A stretch of DNA of 64,000 nt from Bacillota bacterium (GCA_023402845.1 JAEYFP010000035.1:111407-175406), one strand, 5' to 3'; shown: positions 8,529-16,977, counted from the first letter of the stretch. Numbers and translations are program-made. Notes: generated by a model not told the origin, from the sequence alone.

Positions 8529-9209
8529 TCACGGTGCCGGTGGGTATTCGTTACACAGCAGCCTATATGGTGCTTCATCCTCCTCAATCTCGGGAAAACG
8601 ACCCATCTCATCATAAAATCGATTATCCGCACAATCATCATTGCACATAGAGACCTCACCCAACAGTACACTGCCGCCTGTCTTTGGTACCATAAAATCA
8701 TGATACAAATACTGGGGGATTGTAATGCTCATACCCGGCCGCAGACAAATTTTGCTCCCGGCAGACATCGTCTGCTTTACACCGTCGCAGCTTACAGTCA
8801 CATCCGTGTCAAGTTTTGAGCCGTCCTTCTCCCCGTTATAAACCGTAATATATACGTCATTACCGCCACGGTTTATAATGTCCTCCATCTTACTCCAATG
8901 AAAATGCAGGGGAGAGGTCTGTCCCTCATATAAGAACAGCAGTTTTTCCGCATACGGCTTCTTATATTCCCGCTTATGGAGGTTCCCATTTCTCAAGGTA
9001 ATCAATGCAAATCCAATTTCGTCAAACCTGTCAAGACCATAATCTGTAATATCCCAGCCAAGCATATTCTCACGAATCTCATCGTATTCCTGACCCTTTG
9101 CCCTCCACTCGTCAGGTGTAAAATTCACAAAGGGCGGCACCTCAAACCTATGCTCCTTTAGCATTCTTTCCATGTCTGTTATGACCTTATTTATCCTTGA
9201 CCGCTTCAT
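8529..9209 (-). CDS. D-lyxose ketol-isomerase (cupin; also mannose/fructose)
   Basis: A 226-residue cupin of the D-lyxose isomerase family, which converts D-lyxose to D-xylulose and also D-mannose to D-fructose using Mn. The metal-binding set is visible: His102 and His104 in LHFHW, Glu109 in KMEDI and His170 in QYLYHDF. This matches the H-H-E-H set of the characterised E. coli enzyme. It lies 15 bases after the RpiR regulator and 30 before the PfkB kinase. The order isomerase-kinase suggests aldose to ketose to ketose phosphate. Mannose is attractive as substrate because a GH125 mannosidase sits in the next operon; that link is inference. Confidence 0.9.
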   Translation of the reverse strand: MKRSRINKVITDMERMLKEHRFEVPPFVNFTPDEWRAKGQEYDEIRENMLGWDITDYGLDRFDEIGFALITLRNGNLHKREYKKPYAEKLLFLYEGQTSPLHFHWSKMEDIINRGGNDVYITVYNGEKDGSKLDTDVTVSCDGVKQTMSAGSKICLRPGMSITIPQYLYHDFMVPKTGGSVLLGEVSMCNDDCADNRFYDEMGRFPEIEEDEAPYRLLCNEYPPAP

Positions 9210-9224
9210 CCCGCAACCTCCTGC

Positions 9225-10067
9225 TTAGATTTTTGAATCCGACAGTATAAGCTCCAGCTTATTCAGTTCTTTCTCATTCGGTCTTGCATCCACATACTGC
9301 TGCATCATTTCACAAAGTGCGTCAATTACCGCCATCTCACACACGTGTGCGTAATCCTTGTAAAAATCAAAACGAGTAAAATCCCCCTTCGATTCCAAAA
9401 CAATATCCGCCTGCTCGGCAATGCTGGAATCTTTATATGCTGTGATTGCCACTACCTTTAGATTTTTCTCTTTGGCCATCTCAATCCCCTTCAGCACATC
9501 CTTCGTGATGCCGGATTGGGAAATCGCGAATACCACATCCTCCGACTTTGCAGAATTAATATGATTCACATAGTATTCCGGTACATTATCCCGCGTGCAG
9601 CTTATACCAAGACGCCCAAGGCGAAAGGCCAAATGGGAGGCAAGCGTTCCCGAGTTGCCGCCCGCTATAATATGCACATAGCCACACCTCAGCAGCAAGT
9701 CACTGCAGACCCGCATACTCCTCTCATCAATATTGCCCGCCAGATTTTCAAGCATTTTTGCATAACGCAGAAGAATCGAATTTGAACTGCTGTCCTCATT
9801 ACGATTTGCTTTCGCCTCTCCGTCGTTTTTTTCCGCCGCCAATGAAATGCGAAAAGACCAGTAGCCCTTATATCCCAAATGCTGGCACATTCTGACTACT
9901 GTCGCTTCGCTGACATTACTGGCCGTAGCCAATTCTTTAATTGTACATTGCACTGCTTCATCAGGATTTTTCAATATATAATTTGCGACTGTTTTCTCGG
10001 CATAGGACAACGTATTGTAATTGTTCTGAATTTTGTCAATGGATGCAATGTTTGCCAAAATATTCAT
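9225..10067 (-). CDS. MurR/RpiR family transcriptional regulator
   Basis: About 280 residues: an N-terminal RpiR helix-turn-helix (ELATASNVSEATVVRMCQHLG near residue 45) and a C-terminal SIS phosphosugar-binding domain (IIAGGNSGTLASHLAFRLG and FAISQSGITKDVL). Such proteins repress or activate sugar operons in response to sugar phosphates. Two starts are plausible. The ATG at 10067 has AAGGGG immediately before it, which is too close. A TTG nine bases further in would place AAGGGG at a good distance. It lies inside the first sugar operon, between an aldolase and the isomerase, so it is probably its local regulator, perhaps acting at the GAAA-N5-TTTC dyads at 16568-16610. Confidence 0.9.
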   Translation of the reverse strand: MNILANIASIDKIQNNYNTLSYAEKTVANYILKNPDEAVQCTIKELATASNVSEATVVRMCQHLGYKGYWSFRISLAAEKNDGEAKANRNEDSSSNSILLRYAKMLENLAGNIDERSMRVCSDLLLRCGYVHIIAGGNSGTLASHLAFRLGRLGISCTRDNVPEYYVNHINSAKSEDVVFAISQSGITKDVLKGIEMAKEKNLKVVAITAYKDSSIAEQADIVLESKGDFTRFDFYKDYAHVCEMAVIDALCEMMQQYVDARPNEKELNKLELILSDSKI

Positions 10068-10111
10068 CCCCTTAGCTTTACATATGATTGATCTATCAAA
10101 AACTCTCCGCT

Positions 10112-10966
10112 CTAAAACCGGCAAAGAGATTTCATCCTTTCTTCCACATAAGGCTGCAGCATTGCCTGTACAAACTCCGGCATATTAATTATTTTAACAG
10201 GATCCAGATTGTTATTATTCTCCTCAATAAATGCCCGTACTGCCGCGTAGTATCTCGAAAGATAGTCTGTTCCCAGATTGAATTTACGTATTCCTTTGGA
10301 AAACGCCTCCAAAAGTTGGTCGTCCGGAATGCCGCTTCCTCCGTGAAGTACCAATGGTACGTTTGTCGCCGCCTTAATATTCTCCAATCTTGCGATATCA
10401 AGATGCGGCGTCTGCTTATATTCACCATGCGCATTTCCAATAGATACCGCAAGTGAGTCCACACCTGTCTCTCTGCAGAATCTTTCGGCTGCATCGGGTT
10501 TTGTATAAAGATCGTCTTTATCATTATCTACATCGGCAGCCAGTCCCACATGTCCGATCTCGCCCTCCACCAGAACATTTCTCGCATGCGCTGCTTCCAC
10601 AGCCTCTTTTGTCAGCCTAATATTTTTGTCCAGCTCATACAGGGAGCCATCCATCATAATGGACTCAAAACCTGCGTCCATAGCTTTTACAATAGATTTC
10701 AGGGTATAGTCATGATCCTGATGCAACCCAACCGGTACCTTTACTTCATTTGCCAATTCCTTAAGTGCCTCGGCGTAAGCAATTCTGCCTGTCGTCTTCT
10801 GAACCGTAACATGCTCCGGATAAAGCATTACCATAGCCGGCGTATTTGTAGCCTCTGCCGCATAAACAACAGTTCTTGCCATAATATAATCCATACAGAC
10901 AAAACCGATTACGGAAGTGTTGCTTCCCTCCGCCATTGACAAAATATCCCTAACGTGTGTATACAT
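10112..10966 (-). CDS. Class II ketose-bisphosphate aldolase (GatY/KbaY/Fba type), copy 2
   Basis: A 284-residue zinc-dependent aldolase. Asp84 and His85 (LHQDHDYT), His180 (GNAHGEY) and His208 (LHGGSG) occupy the positions known in tagatose- and fructose-bisphosphate aldolases as catalytic Asp and zinc ligands. EGEIGHVG near 134 is also conserved. It cleaves a ketose 1,6-bisphosphate to DHAP and an aldehyde. It is preceded by GGAGGAATTAGA and by a 100-base gap after the ADP-kinase-family gene. The length and numbering fit the tagatose-bisphosphate branch slightly better than the housekeeping fructose enzyme, but the substrate is not certain. Confidence 0.9.
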   Translation of the reverse strand: MYTHVRDILSMAEGSNTSVIGFVCMDYIMARTVVYAAEATNTPAMVMLYPEHVTVQKTTGRIAYAEALKELANEVKVPVGLHQDHDYTLKSIVKAMDAGFESIMMDGSLYELDKNIRLTKEAVEAAHARNVLVEGEIGHVGLAADVDNDKDDLYTKPDAAERFCRETGVDSLAVSIGNAHGEYKQTPHLDIARLENIKAATNVPLVLHGGSGIPDDQLLEAFSKGIRKFNLGTDYLSRYYAAVRAFIEENNNNLDPVKIINMPEFVQAMLQPYVEERMKSLCRF

Positions 10967-11067
10967 TCTAATTCCTCCATTTTATTATACGTGTTTAATA
11001 AATTTGATACAAGCGTTTTCTTCCATTATTTATATGGATACATGCAGATCGGCCTTCGGCCGAGCTG

Positions 11068-12270
11068 TCACGGCGATACATCCAGTACACCCGGCAAAAA
11101 TCCTCCCGCAAAAAAATCTCCCAGCCCGACAACCGTGGGGGTTTTTACAAAACTCAAATCCTTGGTCGGGAGGCAGACTATACGTTCGCCCAGTTCCTTT
11201 TTTATTTCATAACAGAATCTGACGCCTTCCGCTTTATCGGGAAGCTTTTCCGTTTTCGCATATTCCTCTTTCCCAAAGCTGTCACCGCACCGAAACCTTG
11301 TAGCCGACAGACAGACTCCTCCTAAGAGAGCCCTTTTTAGCTTTTCAGGATTTGACCCATATGCAAGTGCCCAGTAAGCCGAATGCACAACAAGTAACGG
11401 AATATTTATCTTTTCATAAACATACTGTAAGGCATCCCGCATAGATTGAGAATCGAGAATATTGATTCTCTTCCCAATGAACTCCTGCAGCTCATCTTCA
11501 TTCATACTCAATACATTTAAACACCTTTCCAAACTTCTGTGTACATAGTATCTGAATTTCTTATTAATATAACAGCCATCCTCAAGAATGGCCCATGCGC
11601 CAGGTGCAAGATTTTCCAATAAATATACCGTTTTCTCCATACGATCCTTCAAAATATCAAACTCTAGAACTTCACTGAAGCACCCGAGCAGAAATACCTT
11701 AGCATCAGTCAGCTCAGCGGCGAAATCTCCGGAGATCTCCATATTCATTGCTGCGGCATCATTGGAAAACATCACCCGGTTCTCTCTTTTAGTAAAAAGA
11801 TCAATGTCATTTACACGAATTCTCGCCCCTGCGGGATAGGAGAGAACAACATGCGGATAAATTTCATCCGCTTCCTCTTTCACATTTGGAAACTGATGAA
11901 TTTTATCCGGAAGTAATGTCCTGATTACATGATTATAACAGCACATGGAAAGCTTGCTTTCAAATCCCAGCTTACTGAGCGCAATTGCCGCACGGGTAGC
12001 AGTCCCGCCTACTGTCTGCTCATACGAAAAATACGACGCAAACTGCTTACACAGGCTGTTCGTTTCCGGCACATATTCCCCGCCTGTTCCTTCTGCCAGA
12101 TGACCTAATATTGCCAGAAGCATATCCCTTTCTGTTTTTACAGGAAAATCCGTCCTCAGCTCACGCTCCCGAACATCGTACTTGGATGCCAGCATTTCTA
12201 TGATGCCGGCATCCCACTTTAATTCAAAATCGACCGCCGAATGGAATCCCATCGCTATTTTCTGTTCCAT
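11068..12270 (-). CDS. ADP-dependent phosphofructokinase/glucokinase family protein
   Basis: A 400-residue protein of the ADP_PFK_GK family, a branch of the ribokinase superfamily best known from archaeal modified glycolysis. Evidence is the glycine-rich segment TVGGTATRAAIALSKLG near residue 95, the family-typical VLSMNEDELQEF near residue 265, and the C-terminal GLGD motif with Asp385 as expected catalytic base. The ATG at 12270 has GAGGAATTATT upstream. Open frame beyond it to 12390 overlaps the preceding aldolase gene and is not used. It sits between two class II aldolases, so conversion of a ketose phosphate to a bisphosphate is the likely job. Whether ADP or ATP is the donor cannot be told from sequence. 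Confidence 0.78.
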   Translation of the reverse strand: MEQKIAMGFHSAVDFELKWDAGIIEMLASKYDVRERELRTDFPVKTERDMLLAILGHLAEGTGGEYVPETNSLCKQFASYFSYEQTVGGTATRAAIALSKLGFESKLSMCCYNHVIRTLLPDKIHQFPNVKEEADEIYPHVVLSYPAGARIRVNDIDLFTKRENRVMFSNDAAAMNMEISGDFAAELTDAKVFLLGCFSEVLEFDILKDRMEKTVYLLENLAPGAWAILEDGCYINKKFRYYVHRSLERCLNVLSMNEDELQEFIGKRINILDSQSMRDALQYVYEKINIPLLVVHSAYWALAYGSNPEKLKRALLGGVCLSATRFRCGDSFGKEEYAKTEKLPDKAEGVRFCYEIKKELGERIVCLPTKDLSFVKTPTVVGLGDFFAGGFLPGVLDVSP

Positions 12271-12286
12271 AATAATTCCTCGTCCA

Positions 12287-13198
12287 TTAATATAAAGAAG
12301 CTTTTCCCGCTGCTCCAAATAAATCAAACTTCTGCGCAGCCACCTCCTGCATCGACACAATGCATGCGGGCTCAATCTCACTCGGTTCACGAATACTATC
12401 GTCCTTGAGAATTTCTCTCATCTTCTGATAGTAAGCAACCTTAATATCGCTGGAAATGTTGATTTTGCTAATGCCTGTCTTAGACGCGGTTGCAATCTCC
12501 TCATCAGGATTATTGGAGCCTCCGTGTAAAACTAGCTTTGTATCAAGTCCGGCATCCTTGATTGCCTTTTTGATTTCTTTTAAAAGGTCTAACTTCAGCT
12601 CCGGCTTATAACCCTTCGGATAAATTCCATGACAGGTACCAATTGCAATTGCCAGCGTATCAATTCCCGTTTCCTCAATAAACTTCACCGCTTCATCGGG
12701 CTGTGTATAGTGAATCACCTGTGTAAACGCTGCCTCCGCATCCGTCGTACCTATATTGCCCAGCTCACCCTCCACCGAAACATTCTGCGCATACTTGGAC
12801 GTCGCATAGATAGAGCAGTTATCCGCAGCATGTGCCGCCTCCACTACCTTTTTACAAATCGCGACATTTTCCTCATACGGCAGCGCAGAGCCGTCAATCA
12901 TCACCGAAGTAAAGCCGGCGCGGATTGCAGCCATGATATCGGCAAAGGATGCGCCGTGATCCATGTGTATCACCATTGGGATTGCTGATTCGGCAGCTCT
13001 CTTTATCATTGCCGAAATAACCTCCGTTCCCAAATGCTTCAATTCGTCCGGATGAATCTCAATGATTACCGGTGCATTTTTCTTTTCGCTGATATCCATA
13101 ATTCCATTAAACATCGCATAAGAACTGATGTTAAATGCGGGAACCGCGAAATCATTCTCATCTGCCCCTGCGAGCAGCTCTTTCATATTAACCAACAT
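12287..13198 (-). CDS. Class II ketose-bisphosphate aldolase, copy 1
   Basis: A 303-residue class II aldolase. Asp80 and His81 (IHMDHGAS), His190 (GTCHGIY) and His225 (LHGGSN) give the catalytic Asp and the zinc ligands, and SVEGELGNIG near 141 is conserved. It carries a longer loop before the second His than the other aldolase of the operon, so the two are diverged paralogues and not a recent duplication. It follows the permease genes by 87 bases and precedes the ADP-kinase-family gene by 16. It probably splits a ketose bisphosphate made by the operon's kinases into DHAP and a second aldehyde. Confidence 0.9.
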   Translation of the reverse strand: MLVNMKELLAGADENDFAVPAFNISSYAMFNGIMDISEKKNAPVIIEIHPDELKHLGTEVISAMIKRAAESAIPMVIHMDHGASFADIMAAIRAGFTSVMIDGSALPYEENVAICKKVVEAAHAADNCSIYATSKYAQNVSVEGELGNIGTTDAEAAFTQVIHYTQPDEAVKFIEETGIDTLAIAIGTCHGIYPKGYKPELKLDLLKEIKKAIKDAGLDTKLVLHGGSNNPDEEIATASKTGISKINISSDIKVAYYQKMREILKDDSIREPSEIEPACIVSMQEVAAQKFDLFGAAGKASLY

Positions 13199-13285
13199 AT
13201 TGTATAACTCCTTTCAGTTATTTGATTATTTTTATTTAAATTCCAAATGTACTTTGAGATTTTACATCTGAAATTCTCATACCTG

Positions 13286-14122
13286 TTAGCCCTTGACACC
13301 TCCGGAGGACATTCCTGCAATAAAATATTTTTGAAAAAAGATAAAAAGAATCAGCACCGGAACAGAACCGATGACGCTCATCGCCATCATTTGGCTCCAA
13401 TCATAAGCATGCTGCCCCATCAGCAGATTGATTCCGACCGGAACCGTCCTCATCTGCGTTGTCTGTGTCAGAACAAGTGCAAATAAATATTCATTCCATG
13501 CCTGCATAAATGTATACATCCCAACGGACACTAATCCCGGTATTGAAATCGGAACAAGTATTCTCCAGAGCGCCGTCCATCTGGAGCCTCCGTCTATCAT
13601 CACCGCTTCATCCAACTCCGTGGACAGGGTGTTAAAATATCCCGTCATCATGAGAATACAATAGGGAAGCGTAATAACCAAATATGTCAAAAGCAGCGCA
13701 AAATAAGTATTGAATAATTTTAAAAATACAATCAGGCTCATATAGGGAATCAGCAGCACAATGGGGGGAATGGCCTGCACACTGACAATCATTGTATTAA
13801 TCACGTTTTTCAGTGGGAAATCAAATCGGCTGAACGCATAGGCCGCCATGATGCCAAAAATCAGTGTTAAAATAACGACAACTCCCGAGACAAAATAGCT
13901 GTTTAGAAAATACCTGATCTTAACAGGATCTGTTAATACCTTGAAATAGGAATCAAGCGACATAGTTGTCTCAATAAAACGAGGCGGCCAAGAAAAAATT
14001 CTGTTATTGGGCTTTAGGGAGCTGATAAACATCCACAGCACCGGAAAGCCGGAAAATATTCCGCCGATCAGGAGCAGCACTGATAAAATAGCCTTTGTTA
14101 GCTTTCTATATCCTCCAACCAT
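13286..14122 (-). CDS. Carbohydrate ABC transporter permease (MalG type)
   Basis: A 278-residue integral membrane protein with six predicted helices and an EAA loop (ELDEAVMIDGGSRWTALWRI near residue 180) for contact with the ATPase. It is the inner permease of the first CUT1 importer, separated by one base from the MalF-type gene upstream. No ATPase gene accompanies it, so a shared ATPase encoded elsewhere must energise transport. The substrate is presumably the sugar processed by the aldolases and isomerase downstream. Confidence 0.92.
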   Translation of the reverse strand: MVGGYRKLTKAILSVLLLIGGIFSGFPVLWMFISSLKPNNRIFSWPPRFIETTMSLDSYFKVLTDPVKIRYFLNSYFVSGVVVILTLIFGIMAAYAFSRFDFPLKNVINTMIVSVQAIPPIVLLIPYMSLIVFLKLFNTYFALLLTYLVITLPYCILMMTGYFNTLSTELDEAVMIDGGSRWTALWRILVPISIPGLVSVGMYTFMQAWNEYLFALVLTQTTQMRTVPVGINLLMGQHAYDWSQMMAMSVIGSVPVLILFIFFQKYFIAGMSSGGVKG

Positions 14123-14123
14123 T

Positions 14124-15026
14124 TTATTCCCTCACTTTCTTCTGCTGTCTCACATAAAAAATCGATATCATCACACATACAATCAGTGCAAAAACCGCAG
14201 CTGCGGACGCCTTGGCATACTTACTGCTGTGGAAAGCCAACTTGTAAATATAGATACTGAGCGTCTGTGTAGAATTGACAGGGCCACCACCGGTCAGCAT
14301 CCAGATTACCGAGAAGGACTGTATTGTCCAGACAAAATCCAGCATCATAATACTGATTAAAATCGGTTTCAGTTGCGGAATCGTAATATACAAAAATCGT
14401 TTAAATGCAGTTGCTCCGTCAAGCGCGGAGCTCTCATACAAATCCTGCGAAATCCCCTGCAATCCCGCAAGAATACTGATCATATAAAACGGATACCCAC
14501 ACCAGATATTCACAAAGGTTATTACCAGCAACGATATCTTTCTGTTGCTCAACCATTCCGTATCCTTTGTGGCCAGCCGTACAAAAGACAATAAATAATC
14601 TATAATTCCTGAAGGCTGGAGCATCAGCTTCCACAAAATAGCAATTACCGACGCAGTAAAGACCCAAGGCAATATATAAATAACACGGGCAACCGTTTTT
14701 GTTTTTCTTTTAAAATAATCGGAGTTCAGCAGCAGGGCAAAGCCCATTCCGATAACAATATGAGCGATTACGCTGGCCGTAACAAAAAAAACTGTGTTCT
14801 TAATCGCCCCCCAAAATTTCTTGTCCGAAAAAATTTCCTCATAATTAGATAAACCGACCAAATGCGGATCCTTGATAACAACCGCATTATTTAAAAACGA
14901 ATAATAAATGACCATAAAAATAGGCAAAATCAGCAAAACAAGCATTAAAATTACAGTAGGGGAAAGAAAAAGATAAGGTGTTACTTTGTTTTTAATTATA
15001 TTTTTTATTTTATGTTTACTATTCAT
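14124..15026 (-). CDS. Carbohydrate ABC transporter permease (MalF type)
   Basis: A 300-residue membrane protein of the binding-protein-dependent transport family, with six helices and the EAA loop near residue 205 (QDLYESSALDGATAF). It is the outer permease of the first sugar importer. The start is either the ATG at 15026 (GAGG ten bases upstream) or a TTG two codons earlier (spacing four); I prefer the ATG. A 98-base gap with a GC-rich hairpin separates it from the binding protein gene. Confidence 0.9.
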   Translation of the reverse strand: MNSKHKIKNIIKNKVTPYLFLSPTVILMLVLLILPIFMVIYYSFLNNAVVIKDPHLVGLSNYEEIFSDKKFWGAIKNTVFFVTASVIAHIVIGMGFALLLNSDYFKRKTKTVARVIYILPWVFTASVIAILWKLMLQPSGIIDYLLSFVRLATKDTEWLSNRKISLLVITFVNIWCGYPFYMISILAGLQGISQDLYESSALDGATAFKRFLYITIPQLKPILISIMMLDFVWTIQSFSVIWMLTGGGPVNSTQTLSIYIYKLAFHSSKYAKASAAAVFALIVCVMISIFYVRQQKKVRE

Positions 15027-15057
15027 TTTCAAGTAACCTCTTTTATCGTTTCACATG

Positions 15058-15091
15058 ACGGGAAAAGGAAATAAATCCCTTCCCCGCCCGT
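15058..15091 (-). repeat. Intercistronic hairpin between binding protein and permease genes
   Basis: ACGGG...CCCGT ends with an interrupted GGAAGG/CCTTTTCC stem form an imperfect hairpin in the gap. There is no T run after it on the minus strand, so it is unlikely to be a full terminator. It may protect the upstream binding-protein mRNA from 3' decay, giving more binding protein than permease. Confidence 0.4.
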
Positions 15092-15130
15092 AAAGCTTTT
15101 TCAGATACTGTTTTAACCAAACAGAGCCTA

Positions 15131-16513
15131 TTAGTTTCCGTAAATCTCTTCAATGGCCGCCTGCACATTATTCAGATAGGTGTCGACATCCGTATCACCA
15201 TCCATATAAGGAATTAGTTCGTTAATCCAGTCAACCATGATAGTGTTTGCCTCTTTCATGCCTGTGAACTCGTTGATTGGATATCCTGCGTTATAGTTCG
15301 CGTAAATATCCTGAAACACCTCGCTTGATGCGCTGTAGTCCGGCTTCGCAAGTGTGCTGCCCGGAAATGCCGATTGTGTTACTGCAAGATCCGCATTGAT
15401 AGAAGCATCATCTCCGGTTGCACCTGCCATCAAATATTCAAGGAATTTTAATGCCTCCTCTTTGTGTTCGGTGTTTTCTGTAATACCAACTGCCCAACTT
15501 GCTACGCAGTTTCCACTCTTCCCTGTATATCCATCTTTGACTGGAATTGCAGCCGCACCAAGATTCAAGTCCGGATAATCCTTATTCCACGCCGTTATCG
15601 CTGCAGCCGAGTTAACAATGAAAGCGATTTCACCGCTGGCAAATTTGGAGGTCATATCGGCCTCTGTCAGGGATGCCATACCCGGATAAATATAGCCTGC
15701 GTCATACAGCTCCTTATAATATTCGGCAAAGGTCTTCAGATCTGCATTTTCTGCTACGTTAATGCTACCATCTTCTGTTTTGAAATTAATGCCGGATGCC
15801 CATGCGAATCCCATATAAACGTTTTGGATACCGGATGGAGAAGATGCGTCCAAATTAAGGGCAAAGGAGTAATATCCCGCATCCTTGATTTTTTGGCAAA
15901 CATCTTTAAATTCCGACCATGTTTTAGGAAGCTCTGTAACACCTGCTTTTTCAAGAATGTCCTTGTTATAGAACAGCGGATAAGCATAATTTACAACAGG
16001 TACTGCATAGGTGCTTCCGTTCACATCCCATGTGCTGGCAAAAATGCTTGTATCAAATCCGTCCGCATCAAGCAGGTCGCTCATATTCGTAAGCAGTCCC
16101 GAATCAGCAAAATCATATACCCAGCTACTGTCAACGCTTACCAAATCCGCTACTGTTCCCGTTGCCGCACCGGATTCAATTGCCGTCTTCGTATCGGCAA
16201 ACGGAGCGTCAAGAAGCTCTACCGTAATGCCTGTGTCTTTGTAAAACTGATCACAGATATTCTGCACATAACCTTCCGGACATTCCACTCCCCACCACTG
16301 CTGGAATTTGAGCGTGACACCCGTATCAGCTGTTTGCGCTTCTGCACTTTCCTCTGTCACTTCCGTATTCTCCGCAGCTTCTTCTTTCGTGTCCTCCTCT
16401 GTGGTTTCGGCCGGAGTATTGCTGCTGCCGGAACCACAAGCCACTAATCCAATAGACATCGCGCCTATTAAAGATAGTGCAATTAGCTTTTTGAATAACC
16501 ATTCCTTTTTCAT
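15131..16513 (-). CDS. Sugar ABC transporter substrate-binding lipoprotein (CUT1)
   Basis: A 460-residue family 1 extracellular solute-binding protein. The signal peptide ends with the lipobox GLVAC (Cys26), followed by a long Glu/Thr/Ala-rich linker to about residue 65. The binding domain begins with VTLKFQQWWG and contains typical segments such as YPLFYNKDILEKAGV and FASGEIAFIVNSAAA. It is the promoter-proximal gene of the first sugar operon and is preceded by GAAGGAGGTAAAAAAA. The promoter overlaps RpiR-type dyads, so it is probably induced by the phosphorylated sugar. Confidence 0.93.
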   Translation of the reverse strand: MKKEWLFKKLIALSLIGAMSIGLVACGSGSSNTPAETTEEDTKEEAAENTEVTEESAEAQTADTGVTLKFQQWWGVECPEGYVQNICDQFYKDTGITVELLDAPFADTKTAIESGAATGTVADLVSVDSSWVYDFADSGLLTNMSDLLDADGFDTSIFASTWDVNGSTYAVPVVNYAYPLFYNKDILEKAGVTELPKTWSEFKDVCQKIKDAGYYSFALNLDASSPSGIQNVYMGFAWASGINFKTEDGSINVAENADLKTFAEYYKELYDAGYIYPGMASLTEADMTSKFASGEIAFIVNSAAAITAWNKDYPDLNLGAAAIPVKDGYTGKSGNCVASWAVGITENTEHKEEALKFLEYLMAGATGDDASINADLAVTQSAFPGSTLAKPDYSASSEVFQDIYANYNAGYPINEFTGMKEANTIMVDWINELIPYMDGDTDVDTYLNNVQAAIEEIYGN

Positions 16514-16554
16514 TTTTTTTACCTCCTTCTATGTAGTATTACTATTATGGTGTC

Positions 16555-16583
16555 ATATTATCACTTTTGAAATAAAGTTTCAA
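16555..16583 (-). promoter_or_regulatory. Promoter of the first sugar operon
   Basis: On the minus strand, TTGAAA (16583-16578) and TAATAT (16560-16555) are 17 bases apart, about 40 bases before the binding protein ATG. The -35 box lies inside the dyad TGAAA-N5-TTTCA, so a protein bound there would block RNA polymerase. Confidence 0.75.
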
Positions 16584-16610
16584 TATAATAATTTTTAGAA
16601 ATATAATTTC
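16568..16610. promoter_or_regulatory. Paired GAAA-N5-TTTC dyads, candidate RpiR operators
   Basis: TGAAATAAAGTTTCA (16568-16582) and GAAATATAATTTC (16598-16610) share the pattern GAAA-N5-TTTC, with centres 29 bases apart, close to three helical turns. The first overlaps the -35 of the operon promoter. The operon encodes an RpiR-family regulator, which is the natural candidate to bind here. Confidence 0.6.
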
Positions 16611-16611
16611 A

Positions 16612-16845
16612 TCTTTTTTAACAATTTTACATTGATAAAATCAATAAAAGGATGCTTTTTTTGTTCAATTTTCCTATGATCCCCGGAAAATCTGTCTTGT
16701 TTTTTGCAGGCGATCTAAAGGAACCTCCCCTAAAAAATATCAGATGAATTATTCTTGGCATTTGTGTCTGCGCCTCTATTTTCTTACCTTATAAGCTTAA
16801 CCTATAAAAGAAATATATGGAGAATTCAAAAAATAAAATAGGGAC
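16612..16845. other. Intergenic stretch without visible gene
   Basis: The space between the promoter of the sugar operon and the tRNA promoter is AT-rich and has no open frame with a ribosome binding site, no clear RNA structure and no repeats that I can see. Confidence 0.5.
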
Positions 16846-16874
16846 TTGCAATCTATAAGCAGTTCATGTATAAT
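16846..16874 (+). promoter_or_regulatory. Promoter of tRNA-Gln
   Basis: TTGCAA (16846-16851) and a perfect TATAAT (16869-16874) are separated by 17 bases. The tRNA begins 28 bases after the -10 box. Confidence 0.85.
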
Positions 16875-16902
16875 AGCGTTTGTTGGTATTGCCGACGAAA
16901 AT

Positions 16903-16974
16903 AGGGCTATCGCCAAACGGTAAGGCAACGGACTCTGACTCCGTCATCTCAAGGTTCGAATCCTTGTAGCCCTG
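16903..16974 (+). tRNA. tRNA-Gln (anticodon CUG)
   Basis: A full cloverleaf can be folded. The acceptor stem is AGGGCTA/TAGCCCT with discriminator G, and the D stem is GCC/GGC. The anticodon stem is ACGGA/TCCGT with loop CTCTGAC (anticodon CTG, reading CAG). The T stem is CAAGG/CCTTG with loop TTCGAAT. No CCA is encoded. It is a single gene with its own promoter and terminator. Confidence 0.95.
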
Positions 16975-16977
16975 TTA

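Noticed and set aside
11005..11024. Possible CcpA (cre) site around AAGCGTTTTC before the second aldolase gene
   Set aside because: Three mismatches to the cre consensus and no supporting promoter; too weak to call.
15464..16447. 327-codon plus-strand open frame
   Set aside because: It lies wholly antisense to the well-supported binding-protein gene and its translation is Cys/Arg-rich with no recognisable domain.
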